Positions 15,273-23,047 of a stretch of 35,534 nt of DNA are shown piece after piece. The notes under the pieces are model-generated. The model made no database searches. It saw nothing but the letters and a program-made list of their open reading frames with translations, and was not told the origin of the DNA. A program made the position numbers and the translations under genes. The DNA comes from Actinomycetes bacterium (GTDB lineage: Bacteria; Actinomycetota; Acidimicrobiia; Acidimicrobiales; Bog-793): NCBI GenBank assembly GCA_021838945.1, contig JAKCCH010000025.1, positions 1 to 35,534 of the forward strand. Reading direction: 5' to 3'. The stretch's first letter is position 1. Every line of letters starts with the position of its first letter.

Positions 15273-16481
15273 ATGCCTGAAGCCGTCATCGTCGCCACTG
15301 CACGAAGCCCGATCGGGCGGGCCTTCAAGGGCTCGTTGAAGGACATGCGTCCCGACGACCTCGCCACCCAGATCGTGAGGGCCTTGCTCGACAAGGTGCC
15401 CCAGCTCGACCCGACCGAGATCGAGGACCTGCTGATGGGCAACGGCCAGCCGGCGGGCGAAGCCGGCTTCAACATCGGCCGCGTCGTGGCCGTGCTCTCG
15501 GGCCTCGACAACGTGCCCGGCGTCACGGTGAACCGCTACTGCTCGAGCTCGCTCCAGACGATCAGGATGGCGGCTCACGCCATCAAGGCTGGAGAGGGCG
15601 AGGTGTTCATCGCAGCGGGGGTGGAGACGACGAGCCGTTTCTTCGCGGGGAGTGCGGACGGCGTCCCCAACACGCACAACGCCCTGTTCGCCGATGCCGA
15701 AGGGCGCACTGCCGGCCGCTCCGAGGGCGGCAAGGACCCGTGGCAGCCGCCGGACGGCCTCCCCGACATCTACATCGCCATGGGTCAGACGGCTGAGAAC
15801 GTGGCCGAGTACGAGAACGTGTCGCGAGAGGAGATGGACGAGTTCGCCTGCCGGTCTCAGAACCTGGCTGTCGAGCACGTGGAGAACGGTTTCTTCGAGA
15901 GGGAGATCACCCCGGTCACCCTGTACGACGGCACCATCGTGTCGAAGGACGACGGACCGCGGCCCGACACCACCATCGAGGGCCTGGCGAAGCTCCATCC
16001 GGCGTTCCGCCCGGACGGCACGGTGACGGCCGGCAACGCCTGCCCCCTCAACGACGGAGCGGCAGCTGTGCTCGTGATGAGCGATCGGAAGGCCGAGCAG
16101 CTCGGTGTCGAGCCCCTCGCCCGGGTCGTGTCCTCCGGGGTGAGCGGCCTGAACCCGGAGATCATGGGCCTCGGCCCGATCGAAGCGAGCCGGCAGGCGT
16201 TGAAGCGGGCGAACCTGAGCATCGACGACATCGACCTCGTCGAGATCAACGAGGCCTTCGCCGCCCAGGTGATCCCATCGCAGCGCCACCTCGACATCCC
16301 GCTCGAGAAGCTGAACGTGCACGGAGGCGCGATCGCGCTCGGCCACCCGTTCGGGATGACCGGCGCCCGCATCATGACGACGCTCCTCAACGGGCTCGAG
16401 CACAAGGGCGGCCGCTACGGCCTCGAGACCATGTGCGTGGGCGGCGGCCAGGGCATGGCGATGGTGGTCGAGCGGCTCTGA
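15273..16481 (+). CDS. Thiolase (acetyl-CoA acyltransferase)
   Basis: A 402-aa thiolase that either cleaves 3-ketoacyl-CoA in beta-oxidation or condenses two acetyl-CoA. The nucleophilic cysteine is C90 in NRYCSSSLQ, the general base H358 in GGAIALGHPFGMTGAR, and the second cysteine C388 in METMCVGGGQGMA-like context. NEAFAAQ is present as expected. Full family length, no damage. ATG at 15273 follows TATGAT by 6 nt. It stands apart from other fatty-acid genes here; the nearest is the enoyl-CoA hydratase 8 kb away. The Lgt-like gene follows after 78 bp. Confidence 0.95.
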   Translation: MPEAVIVATARSPIGRAFKGSLKDMRPDDLATQIVRALLDKVPQLDPTEIEDLLMGNGQPAGEAGFNIGRVVAVLSGLDNVPGVTVNRYCSSSLQTIRMAAHAIKAGEGEVFIAAGVETTSRFFAGSADGVPNTHNALFADAEGRTAGRSEGGKDPWQPPDGLPDIYIAMGQTAENVAEYENVSREEMDEFACRSQNLAVEHVENGFFEREITPVTLYDGTIVSKDDGPRPDTTIEGLAKLHPAFRPDGTVTAGNACPLNDGAAAVLVMSDRKAEQLGVEPLARVVSSGVSGLNPEIMGLGPIEASRQALKRANLSIDDIDLVEINEAFAAQVIPSQRHLDIPLEKLNVHGGAIALGHPFGMTGARIMTTLLNGLEHKGGRYGLETMCVGGGQGMAMVVERL

Positions 16482-16559
16482 CGTCCCACGGCCGGCGAGC
16501 CCGCTCGGGCGCACCCGCTGCACGAAGGCGCTCCGAAGTGGGCGATACTGGAGGGCGAC

Positions 16560-17516
16560 GTGAAGCCCATCCCCGTCCTCTTCCACATCGGCCCGCTGCA
16601 GGTTCACACCTACGGCATCGGCCTCGCGATCACCTTCTGGTTCGCGTACCGGTACTTCGCGCGCCGGTTGCGGGCTCACGGCTACCCCGACGAATGGCTC
16701 GGCAGGGCATTCGTGTGGATCATCGTCTCGGCCATCGTCGGAGCGAGGGTGGTCAGCGTCGTCGCGAACTGGAGCCAGTACGCGCACGACATCCCCGGGG
16801 TCTTCGCCGTGTGGCACGGCGGGCTGTCGAGCTTCGGCGGGTTGCTGTTCGCGGTGCCGGTGGGCTTCTGGGCGGCGAGGCGGTGGTGCCCCCAGCTGCG
16901 GGCGGTCATCGCCGCCGATCAGGTCGCGGTCGTGCTCGTGCTCGCGTGGAGCATGGGCCGCCTGCTCGGGCCGCAGCTCATGTTCCGCGGCGGCGGCTAC
17001 CAGACGACTGCATGGTACGGGATGTACTACGCCGGGCAGGTGGGAAAGAGGATCCCGGCCCCGATCTTCCAGGCGATCGAGTGCTTCGTCGTCTGGGTCA
17101 TCGTCCTGCAGATCGAGAAGGCGGTGCGGCGGCGCGGCGGGCCGCTCGGGCTCGTGGCCACCTCGGCCGTCACGCTGTGGGGGCTGTCCCGTGTCAGCGA
17201 CGAGACGCTGCTGCTCCCCCACCACAGTGGTGGCGACGCCGTGATCGGCGCCTCCATCGCCTTCGTGGTGGCCGGGACCTTGGTGGGTGCGTGGCTCATC
17301 AGGAGGGACAGGCGCAGGCAGGTCGACGCCGCTGTGGATGTGCAGGAGACCGAGTCGCCCACCGCTCCTGTCGACACGCCGGACGCCGTCTCGGACAGCA
17401 CTGTCACGCCTGATCCGTGGGCCGCGCCGCCCCCGCCGCCTGCCGCCGCCGGTGAGGTGCCCGCTGCGGAGACCGAGGACGGCGAGGTGCCGGCGGAGAC
17501 GGTGCTGCACTCATAG
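16560..17516 (+). CDS. Divergent prolipoprotein diacylglyceryl transferase (Lgt) family protein
   Basis: A 318-aa integral membrane protein with about seven hydrophobic segments. Lgt moves diacylglycerol from phosphatidylglycerol onto the lipobox cysteine of prolipoproteins. The opening VLFHIGPLQVHTYGIGLAITFWFA and the VWHGGLSSFGGLL block match the family. The signature that normally reads GR-(x)-GN/CF-x-N appears as GRLLGPQLMFRGGG, without the conserved asparagine, and the usual His of the HGG loop is a Phe when aligned. Residues 245-318 are a Pro/Glu-rich cytoplasmic tail. GTG at 16560 follows a GGAGGG site. It may be a paralogue with another lipid-transfer role rather than the essential Lgt. 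Confidence 0.8.
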   Translation: MKPIPVLFHIGPLQVHTYGIGLAITFWFAYRYFARRLRAHGYPDEWLGRAFVWIIVSAIVGARVVSVVANWSQYAHDIPGVFAVWHGGLSSFGGLLFAVPVGFWAARRWCPQLRAVIAADQVAVVLVLAWSMGRLLGPQLMFRGGGYQTTAWYGMYYAGQVGKRIPAPIFQAIECFVVWVIVLQIEKAVRRRGGPLGLVATSAVTLWGLSRVSDETLLLPHHSGGDAVIGASIAFVVAGTLVGAWLIRRDRRRQVDAAVDVQETESPTAPVDTPDAVSDSTVTPDPWAAPPPPPAAAGEVPAAETEDGEVPAETVLHS

Positions 17517-17548
17517 GGCGCCATAGGGGCGCCTCCGGCGAAGCGCCG
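17517..17548. terminator. Two hairpins between convergent genes
   Basis: GGCGCC-ATAGG-GGCGCC (17517-17533) followed by CGGCG-AAG-CGCCG (17536-17548) fill the gap between the Lgt-like gene and the MarR gene. Either could terminate both transcripts. Confidence 0.5.
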
Positions 17549-17558
17549 CGTCTGGCAG

Positions 17559-18245
17559 CTAGGCCCTCGGGCCTTCGACGCCCGACTCGTCGCAGCCCGG
17601 CTTCGCTCCTGCCGCCCCGTCCTCTTCGGGGTCCCGGTCGCACTCAGCATCTGCCAGGACGGCCTCCAGCACCCGCGCCGAGATGCTGCCGAGCGCATCC
17701 AGCTCGTCCGCCGTCAGGATGTCGATGAAGTGGTCACGAACCCACTCGACATGGGCAGGCGCCGCCTCCCGGATGGCTTCGGCACCACGCTCGGTGAGGG
17801 CGATGACGGTGCCGCGGGCATCGGTCGGGCAGTCGTGCCGGGCCAGCAGGCCGCGCTGCTCCATGCGACGGATCTGGTGGGAGAGCCGGCTGCGCTCCCA
17901 GTCGACGTTGCGGCACAACTCGCGGGCGCGCATCGCCTGGTCCGGTGCTTCGGACAGGGGCACGAGGAGCTGATAGTCGGCATCTGAGAGACCGGAGGAG
18001 CTCACGAGCTGGCGGTCGAGTCCACGCTCGAGCACCCGCTTCATGTTGAGAAACGTCCGCCACACCTGCGACTCGCCCGCGCTCAACCAGCGCGGGGCTG
18101 CTTCGTCGGGGGTCGGGGCGGCGGGCGGCGGCGCGCCAGCTTCAGCTGGAGGCGGAGGCGAAGCCGGAGCCGGAGCGGGAGGCTTTCCAGCCGGAGGGGT
18201 CGCAGCGAGAGGCTCGCGGGTCACAGCGGCGCTGATCTCGGCCAT
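17559..18245 (-). CDS. MarR-family transcription regulator with Pro/Ala-rich N-terminal tail
   Basis: A 228-aa dimeric winged-helix regulator. The core (about 60-200) is typical: LSDADYQLLVPLSEAP, then MRARELCRNVDWERSRLSHQIRRMEQRGLLARHDCPTDARGTVIALTERGAEAI, where the recognition helix and the wing (DARGTVI) are clear. Unusual are the first 55 residues, almost only Ala, Pro, Glu and Gly, and an acidic tail. ATG at 18245 is chosen because TAGAGT lies exactly 7 nt upstream; the GTG at 18254 falls within that box. It is divergent from a YceI gene over a region with a strong inverted repeat, so it probably controls that gene and itself. Confidence 0.9.
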   Translation of the reverse strand: MAEISAAVTREPLAATPPAGKPPAPAPASPPPPAEAGAPPPAAPTPDEAAPRWLSAGESQVWRTFLNMKRVLERGLDRQLVSSSGLSDADYQLLVPLSEAPDQAMRARELCRNVDWERSRLSHQIRRMEQRGLLARHDCPTDARGTVIALTERGAEAIREAAPAHVEWVRDHFIDILTADELDALGSISARVLEAVLADAECDRDPEEDGAAGAKPGCDESGVEGPRA

Positions 18246-18252
18246 GTCGGTC

Positions 18253-18258
18253 ACTCTA
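18253..18258 (-). promoter_or_regulatory. -10 box of a leaderless transcript (MarR regulator)
   Basis: TAGAGT on the minus strand, 7 nt before the ATG at 18245. Confidence 0.5.
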
Positions 18259-18271
18259 CTTTCAGAGGGAA

Positions 18272-18315
18272 TGTTGACACGTCATACTATGTTCGATATT
18301 GTTGTCGTATCAACA
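18272..18315 (+). promoter_or_regulatory. YceI promoter with a candidate MarR operator
   Basis: TTGACA (18274-18279), 17 bp, TATTGT (18297-18302): a near-consensus housekeeping promoter, the strongest in the window. TGTTGACACGTCA (18272-18284) and TGTCGTATCAACA (18303-18315) are inverted repeats matching at 11 of 13 positions. One covers the -35 box and the other the expected transcription start. A small palindrome CATACTATG lies between. This layout suits repression by the adjacent MarR protein (inferred). Confidence 0.6.
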
Positions 18316-18346
18316 TCAACGGCTTCGCCAAGGGTAAGGACGAGAC

Positions 18347-18937
18347 ATGACAACCACTCCCACTCAACACCCCGGGCTTCTTCGCCCGGATCTCTCCGGT
18401 GACTACCAGATCGACGCGGTTCACAGCCGCCTCGGCTTCGTGGCCCGGCACGCCATGGTCACCAAGGTCCGTGGCCACTTCGGCACCTTCGAAGGGGCGA
18501 TCCACGCCGACGCCTCCGACATCGCGAGCTCGACGGTGTCCGTCAAGATCGACGTGGCGAGCGTCGACACGAGCAACGAGATGCGTGACGGCCACCTCCG
18601 CACGAATGACTTCTTCGACGTCGAGAACTACCCGGCCATCACGTTCACCAGCACATCGGTGGAGCTCGAGGACCCCGAGCACGTCAACGTGACCGGCGAC
18701 CTCACGCTCCGCGGGGTCACGAAGAGCGTGACGATCCCGTTTGAGTTCACGGGAGCGGCTCGCGACGCGTACGACAACGAGCGGATCGGTTTCGAGGGGT
18801 CTGTCGCGGTGAACCGCAAGGACTTCGGCGTCAACTGGAACGCGCCGCTCGAGGCAGGCGGAGTGCTCGTCTCCGAGAAGGTGACGCTCGAGTTCGACAT
18901 CTCGGCGGTCAAGCAGGGGGCAGAGGCCTCCGCCTGA
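18347..18937 (+). CDS. YceI-family lipocalin-like protein
   Basis: A 196-aa beta-barrel protein of the YceI family, which bind polyprenoid lipids such as isoprenoid quinones and often respond to acid or osmotic stress. DYQIDAVHSRLGFVARHAMVTKVRGHFGTFEG at the N-terminus, DGHLRTNDFFDVENYPAITF in the middle and VTGDLTLRGVTKSVTIPFEF are the diagnostic blocks. There is no signal peptide, so this member is cytoplasmic, as is common in actinobacteria. It has a leadered mRNA with an AAGGA site before ATG 18347, unlike many neighbours. Divergent from the MarR regulator. Confidence 0.93.
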   Translation: MTTTPTQHPGLLRPDLSGDYQIDAVHSRLGFVARHAMVTKVRGHFGTFEGAIHADASDIASSTVSVKIDVASVDTSNEMRDGHLRTNDFFDVENYPAITFTSTSVELEDPEHVNVTGDLTLRGVTKSVTIPFEFTGAARDAYDNERIGFEGSVAVNRKDFGVNWNAPLEAGGVLVSEKVTLEFDISAVKQGAEASA

Positions 18938-18940
18938 GCA

Positions 18941-18952
18941 CCGGCAAGCCGG
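18941..18952 (+). terminator. Small hairpin after the YceI gene
   Basis: CCGGC-AA-GCCGG directly behind the stop codon; the larger palindromic element 18959-19008 follows at once. Confidence 0.35.
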
Positions 18953-18958
18953 TCTCTG

Positions 18959-19008
18959 CCGGCGGTTGAGATTGCCTGCACCACTGCGACAGCAATCTCA
19001 ACCGCCGG
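18959..19008. repeat. 40-bp palindromic element with extended arms
   Basis: The 40-bp core (18964-19003) is GGTTGAGATTG, 18 nt, CAATCTCAACC. Flanking CCGGC and GCCGG lengthen the arms to a perfect 16 bp. It lies between convergent genes and could act as a bidirectional terminator. Its spacer shares CTGCACC with the copy in dtd. Confidence 0.85.
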
Positions 19009-19046
19009 TGTTTCGCGTCTACGACCTCCGGCGGTCCAGCCGGCAA

Positions 19047-20450
19047 TCACCCCGGGAGGATGTCCGGGGGCTCGATCTCCGTCGCCCCGACGACCATCGC
19101 GTCGGCCGCAGCGGCCGCAGCGGCCGCATCGACCGACCCCGCACCCGCCGCGCCTGAGTCCGCCGGCACGAGCTCGGGCTCCGCCCCCTCCACCTCCGCC
19201 GAGACGGGCGGGCGCGGCGGCCGGAGGATGAACAGCAGCCCGTAGAGGGCGGCATTGGCCACCTGGAGCACCGCCGCCAGCTCGAACGGCGCTGCCAAGC
19301 TGACCTCGTCGAAGAGGTACCCGGCCATGGCCTGGCTTCCCGCCATCGTCGCCTGGGCGGGCAGGTTGGAGAGCGCTGCGACGCTCGCCCGCTCGTCGGG
19401 ATGGGCCATGTCGAGGGTGAACGACTGGCGAAGCGGCAGGCCGACCCGCTGGATCATCATCCGGACGAAGTAGACAGCCCCGGCGATCCAGAACGCCGGG
19501 GCGAGCACGATGGGTACGAGCAGCGCTCCCCCGAGCGCCCGCACGGCCATGATGGCCCGGATCGTGCCGATCCGGCGCGCGATGCGGGCGGCGGCGAGCG
19601 CCGACGCGAGCGACCCCAGGTTCACGACGGCGAACAGCAACCCGATCGTCCCGGGACCGACCCCGTACCGGCGGTACAGCCAGTAGCTCACGAACGGCCC
19701 GAAGAGCCCGATGCCCGCTCCGTTCGTGGAGTTCGTCACCCAGAAACGCCACAGTGCCGGCCACGAACGCCGCGGCCACCGGAATCCCCGGCGCTCGTCC
19801 TTCTGCCGTGCAGCGCTCGGCGGCTCCCGGAGCAGGAGAGCGAGCAGCCCGGCGACCACGGCCAGGACGGCGGCGGCGAGGAAGGCCGGGCGGTAGGCCG
19901 CGGTCGCCTGCACGGCGCTCATGTGCGGCGTGGTCCGGACGAGCTCGGCGAGGAGCCCTCCGATGAGAGCCCCGAGCGTGGAGAAGAAGGCGATCCGGCC
20001 GAAGGCGGCCGGTCGTCGGGCGCCGCTCACGATGTCGGCCACCAACGCGGCCTCGGCCGGCTGGTACGGGCCGATGTTGCCGGCGCCGGCCCCTGAACCG
20101 CGTCCGAACGTACCGACCGCCGCTGCGATGAAGAGCAGAGCTGTGACACGAAGCTCGGCGAAGACGAGGCCGGCGACCGCCGCCAGGAACGGGACGGCCA
20201 CGAGGAACGGCTTGCGACCCCAGCGGTCGGCGAGCAGGCCGATGGTGCTGCTCATGAGGGCGGACACCACCGTCACCCCGACGAAGAGCGCGCCGATCTC
20301 GAGGGCGGAGAAACCGATCGCGTCGAGATACAGGGCCGTGACGATGGCGGCGATCGCCCGCCCGACGCTCATGGCCAGCCGGGCGGCGAGGATCACCCTC
20401 AGGTTCCGGTCCGCCCACGCAGGGAGGACGGCAAGCCAGATCCGTCGCAC
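19047..20450 (-). CDS. Major facilitator superfamily transporter
   Basis: About 467 aa with twelve hydrophobic segments. The family loop between helices 2 and 3 is visible as STIGLLADRWGRKPFLV. A second positively charged loop after helix 8 (AARIARRIGTIR) supports the two-half architecture. Substrate is not predictable; the arrangement resembles drug or sugar efflux carriers. The C-terminal 50 residues are soluble, with a poly-Ala run coded by three 9-bp GCGGCCGCA-type repeats (19102-19128). GTG at 20450 is 8 nt after TACAAC; a GTG at 20489 is the alternative. It lies 64 bp after the membrane protein gene and may belong to the sigma-controlled arm. Confidence 0.85.
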   Translation of the reverse strand: MRRIWLAVLPAWADRNLRVILAARLAMSVGRAIAAIVTALYLDAIGFSALEIGALFVGVTVVSALMSSTIGLLADRWGRKPFLVAVPFLAAVAGLVFAELRVTALLFIAAAVGTFGRGSGAGAGNIGPYQPAEAALVADIVSGARRPAAFGRIAFFSTLGALIGGLLAELVRTTPHMSAVQATAAYRPAFLAAAVLAVVAGLLALLLREPPSAARQKDERRGFRWPRRSWPALWRFWVTNSTNGAGIGLFGPFVSYWLYRRYGVGPGTIGLLFAVVNLGSLASALAAARIARRIGTIRAIMAVRALGGALLVPIVLAPAFWIAGAVYFVRMMIQRVGLPLRQSFTLDMAHPDERASVAALSNLPAQATMAGSQAMAGYLFDEVSLAAPFELAAVLQVANAALYGLLFILRPPRPPVSAEVEGAEPELVPADSGAAGAGSVDAAAAAAAADAMVVGATEIEPPDILPG

Positions 20451-20514
20451 CGACAACCGTTGTACCCGGACCCCCGGCTGGCGGGGCACCAGTGGCGGGG
20501 AGCACGGCTCGGAG

Positions 20515-21999
20515 CTAGCCGGCTCTCATGTCCTCGTGGCTGGTCACCACACTGGTGGCGGCGACACTCGGGTCGTCGCGCCGCCCGCGCCAGAACGTCA
20601 CGAGGAGCAGCACCAGTAGCGGGGCAGAGTTGACGTCGGTCGCGCTCCCGGTAGCGATCCCGCCGAAGTCCTGCAGGAGCCAGATCATCGCCGCCAGCAC
20701 GATCAGGGTGATGATCGCCGCGTGGCGCCATCTCCGGCCGATCCGGTCGATGAGGAGCACGAGTCCCATGACGACGAACGTGAGCGCTGCGAGCGCCAAC
20801 AGCGCTCTTCCGTCACGGGCGAAGAGCCCTGAGGCGATGCCATCGATGCGGGCTATCCAACCCGGCTCACCGGCTCGCAGAGACGCGAGCATGCGGGAAG
20901 TCGCCGCCGCGGTCGCCGTCGTGGGCAGGCACTCGAACGCGAACAGCGCGAGCAGCACCCCGAGGAGTGCCCGGGAGAGTCGGGACCCGAGGACGCCCCT
21001 CTCCGCCACCGAGAGGCCCCGTGCACCCTCCCGACCCGCACGCGGGCCGAGCACGCAGAGAGCGACGAACGCGTAGAGGAGCGCTGCTCCCGGCGCGCCG
21101 CTGAAGGGTGTCGTGTGGGCCGAGAGGACCTGTCCGGCACCCTCGCCCGCGATCCACACGGCGAGACTCCAGCCGATGGACGCGATGAGCCCGACTCGGA
21201 CACTGGGGCGCCAGATGATGAGGCAACCGATCGCGAGCTGAGTCGCTGCGAAGAGCTCGTTCCACAGGACCGGGTGCGCCGCCACGAGCTGGGCGGCAGT
21301 CGAGGCGACGGCATGGACCGGTGCCACGCTGCCGGCTGCGGCGGAAGCCAGCATGCCGGTCGCGAAGGACCGCGTGAACATGTCGGGCTGCGCCTGCAGG
21401 CACCCGTCCACGATCCACAGCACGCCCAGCGCGAGCTCGCATCTGCGCCGCGCTGACTGGACCCGAGCCCATCCGACCGCGCGCGCCGTCGCGCGAAGAC
21501 CGCGCCCCACCAAGGCGCCGCCGACTCGCTCCACCGACGGCCCGCGCCTCGCCGGTGCCAAGAAGACCGTGACGAACGTGACCAGTCCTCCCGCCACCGC
21601 CACGTACAGCCCTGGCCCCTGCCGGGCCACCACCATCGCGTCGGCACCCGACAGGTCGGAGCGGAGCTTGGCGACGAGCGAGACGACATAGAGCACCTCG
21701 CCGGCACCGAGTGCTGCTACCGCCCAACGGAGGGCGGGGAGCGGGCGAACCGTCGCAGCCGTGGCCAACACCAACGCGGTCAACGCCAGCGCGGTCAACC
21801 GGTCGCCGTTCGGCGTTCCCCATCCGGAGAGCCCGAACAGGCCGGCGTAGTACGTCAACCACGGCAGGCACACACCGGTGATGGAGAGCGCCACGCCGGC
21901 CGCGGCAACGGCGGCGAAACGGAAGTCCCGGCGCGGCCGGCGGTCGGCCTCGTGAACAGTGGCGTGGACAGCGGGCAGCGGTGATGCGATGGTCGACAT
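20515..21999 (-). CDS. Conserved multipass membrane protein of unknown function
   Basis: A 494-aa protein with roughly ten hydrophobic segments, not assigned to a named family. Notable conserved-looking parts are LGVLWIVDGCLQAQPDMFTRSFATGML, HPVLWNELFAATQLAIG, WIAGEGAGQVLSAHTTPFSGAPGAALLYA and, at the end, LQDFGGIATGSATDVNSAPLLVLL. The repeated G-x-G-x(5)-T-x-x-N/G-A-P pattern in two places hints at an internal duplication. The ATG at 21999 has a strong GGAGGAG site. It follows the secreted four-cysteine protein gene on the same strand, with a stable hairpin between them, and both lie downstream of a promoter of the local sigma factor. A shared envelope role is inferred. Confidence 0.8.
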   Translation of the reverse strand: MSTIASPLPAVHATVHEADRRPRRDFRFAAVAAAGVALSITGVCLPWLTYYAGLFGLSGWGTPNGDRLTALALTALVLATAATVRPLPALRWAVAALGAGEVLYVVSLVAKLRSDLSGADAMVVARQGPGLYVAVAGGLVTFVTVFLAPARRGPSVERVGGALVGRGLRATARAVGWARVQSARRRCELALGVLWIVDGCLQAQPDMFTRSFATGMLASAAAGSVAPVHAVASTAAQLVAAHPVLWNELFAATQLAIGCLIIWRPSVRVGLIASIGWSLAVWIAGEGAGQVLSAHTTPFSGAPGAALLYAFVALCVLGPRAGREGARGLSVAERGVLGSRLSRALLGVLLALFAFECLPTTATAAATSRMLASLRAGEPGWIARIDGIASGLFARDGRALLALAALTFVVMGLVLLIDRIGRRWRHAAIITLIVLAAMIWLLQDFGGIATGSATDVNSAPLLVLLLVTFWRGRRDDPSVAATSVVTSHEDMRAG

Positions 22000-22034
22000 A
22001 GCTCCTCCGGTCGGCGGGAGACACGAGGGGCCGA

Positions 22035-22065
22035 CGGGGCACCTCCAGACCTCGGAGGTGCCCCG
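22035..22065 (-). terminator. Strong hairpin between the secreted-protein and membrane-protein genes
   Basis: CGGGGCACCTCC and GGAGGTGCCCCG form a perfect 12-bp stem with a 7-nt loop, the most stable simple hairpin in the window. Lacking a T-tract, it may terminate only partially or protect the upstream mRNA end, so the downstream gene gets less transcript. Confidence 0.55.
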
Positions 22066-22090
22066 CCGGAGACAAGGCGCGACGCTGGCG

Positions 22091-22813
22091 TCAGCTCGCC
22101 TTGAAGTACAAGAAGAGGTTCGTCGGGATGTTCCCGGTCACGGCCTTGTTCCCGGCATCGCGCAGACGGGTGATCTCGCCGTACCTCTTGGCTGCGACGA
22201 CCTTGTTCCAGGTCGGCTTGTTGGTGATCCCGATCACCACGACGTCCCACCACTCGGCCTTGTGGCCGTTGACCGTCGTGATTATGTGGCTGTGCGCCGG
22301 GAGTTTGACGTTGTCGTACTTGGCACTGGCGAACACGCCCGAGAGGTCGATCGTGCTCGGGTGGTCGATGCACTTGCCCGCGACCGGGCAGTTGAGCGTG
22401 CGCTTGGCCGGCGTGAAGCCGATCGGGACCACCACGTAGAGCGGGTCGAAGTTCGAGGCGGGGATCGACTCGTAGTCGCTGCCGGCTTCGCATGCGGAGC
22501 TGGCATGACTGACAGGTGGCCGCTTGCACACGAAGTTCCTGCTGTAGGTGAAGGTCACGGTGTGCCCGTCGTACCAGCCCGGCGTCGTGCCGACCTGGCC
22601 CGCTGTCGTGGACAGCGTGGTGGACATCCCGGTCATCTGCATCGAGGAACCGGCCGGCGACGCGAGTGAGGGGCCGATGATGCCGATGGCCCCGAGTGCG
22701 AGCGCAGCGGTGGCGATCGCGCCGACAGCGCGCGGCTTCGCCCTGCGCATCCACCCGAAACGCTTGGTGTTGGACATGCGGTTGGTGTTGAACATCGTGT
22801 CGTCTTCGGACAT
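22091..22813 (-). CDS. Secreted four-cysteine protein of unknown function
   Basis: A 240-aa protein with an exported N-terminus: basic RRAKPR, then AVGAIATAALALGAIGIIG. The mature part has four cysteines, in NFVCKRPP, SSACEAGS and LNCPVAGKCIDHP, enough for two disulfides. It also has GWYDGHTVTFTYSRNF, YESIPASNFDPLYVVVPIGF and PAHSHIITT, which read as beta strands of a compact extracellular domain. I do not recognise the family. ATG at 22813 has an AAGGAGA site. The gene is divergent from the ferritin-like/sigma/anti-sigma operon and has a promoter (22877-22907) of the same unusual type, so it is a likely direct target of that sigma factor. Confidence 0.8.
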   Translation of the reverse strand: MSEDDTMFNTNRMSNTKRFGWMRRAKPRAVGAIATAALALGAIGIIGPSLASPAGSSMQMTGMSTTLSTTAGQVGTTPGWYDGHTVTFTYSRNFVCKRPPVSHASSACEAGSDYESIPASNFDPLYVVVPIGFTPAKRTLNCPVAGKCIDHPSTIDLSGVFASAKYDNVKLPAHSHIITTVNGHKAEWWDVVVIGITNKPTWNKVVAAKRYGEITRLRDAGNKAVTGNIPTNLFLYFKAS

Positions 22814-22876
22814 CTGCTCTCCTTGAACTGGTGAGGTGTGGTCGACCGGCCCGGCACAGCGACAACGGTCGGCGCT

Positions 22877-22907
22877 ACTTCGGAGCCGACCGCCCGCTTG
22901 GATGACG
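22877..22907 (-). promoter_or_regulatory. Candidate ECF-sigma promoter, leftward
   Basis: On the minus strand CGTCATCCAAG (22897-22907), 14 nt, CGAAGT (22877-22882). The -35 block is identical to that of the rightward promoter, and so is the spacing. The start codon is about 60 nt further on. Confidence 0.65.
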
Positions 22908-22927
22908 CCATCTCACGGGCGAGCACT

Positions 22928-22958
22928 CGTCATCCAAGTCCCGGCTCGGTTTCGAACA
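22928..22958 (+). promoter_or_regulatory. Candidate ECF-sigma promoter, rightward
   Basis: CGTCATCCAAG (22928-22938), 14 nt, CGAACA (22953-22958), leading to the ferritin-like/sigma/anti-sigma operon with an 85-nt leader. CATCC-N17-CGAA is close to the mycobacterial SigK promoter as I remember it (CCATCC, about 17 nt, CCGAAT). Confidence 0.65.
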
Positions 22959-23047
22959 GACACACGAACAGATGGGAAAGCGCCACTCCGGTGCGCCGTC
23001 TCGAGCGCGCTCCGGCGGGCGCGAGCACCCGACGAGCAGAGGAGACC

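Noticed and set aside
15186-17510. 774-codon minus-strand frame opposite thiolase and the Lgt-like gene
   Set aside because: Shadow of two well-supported plus-strand genes; His/Arg/Asp-rich translation without a fold.
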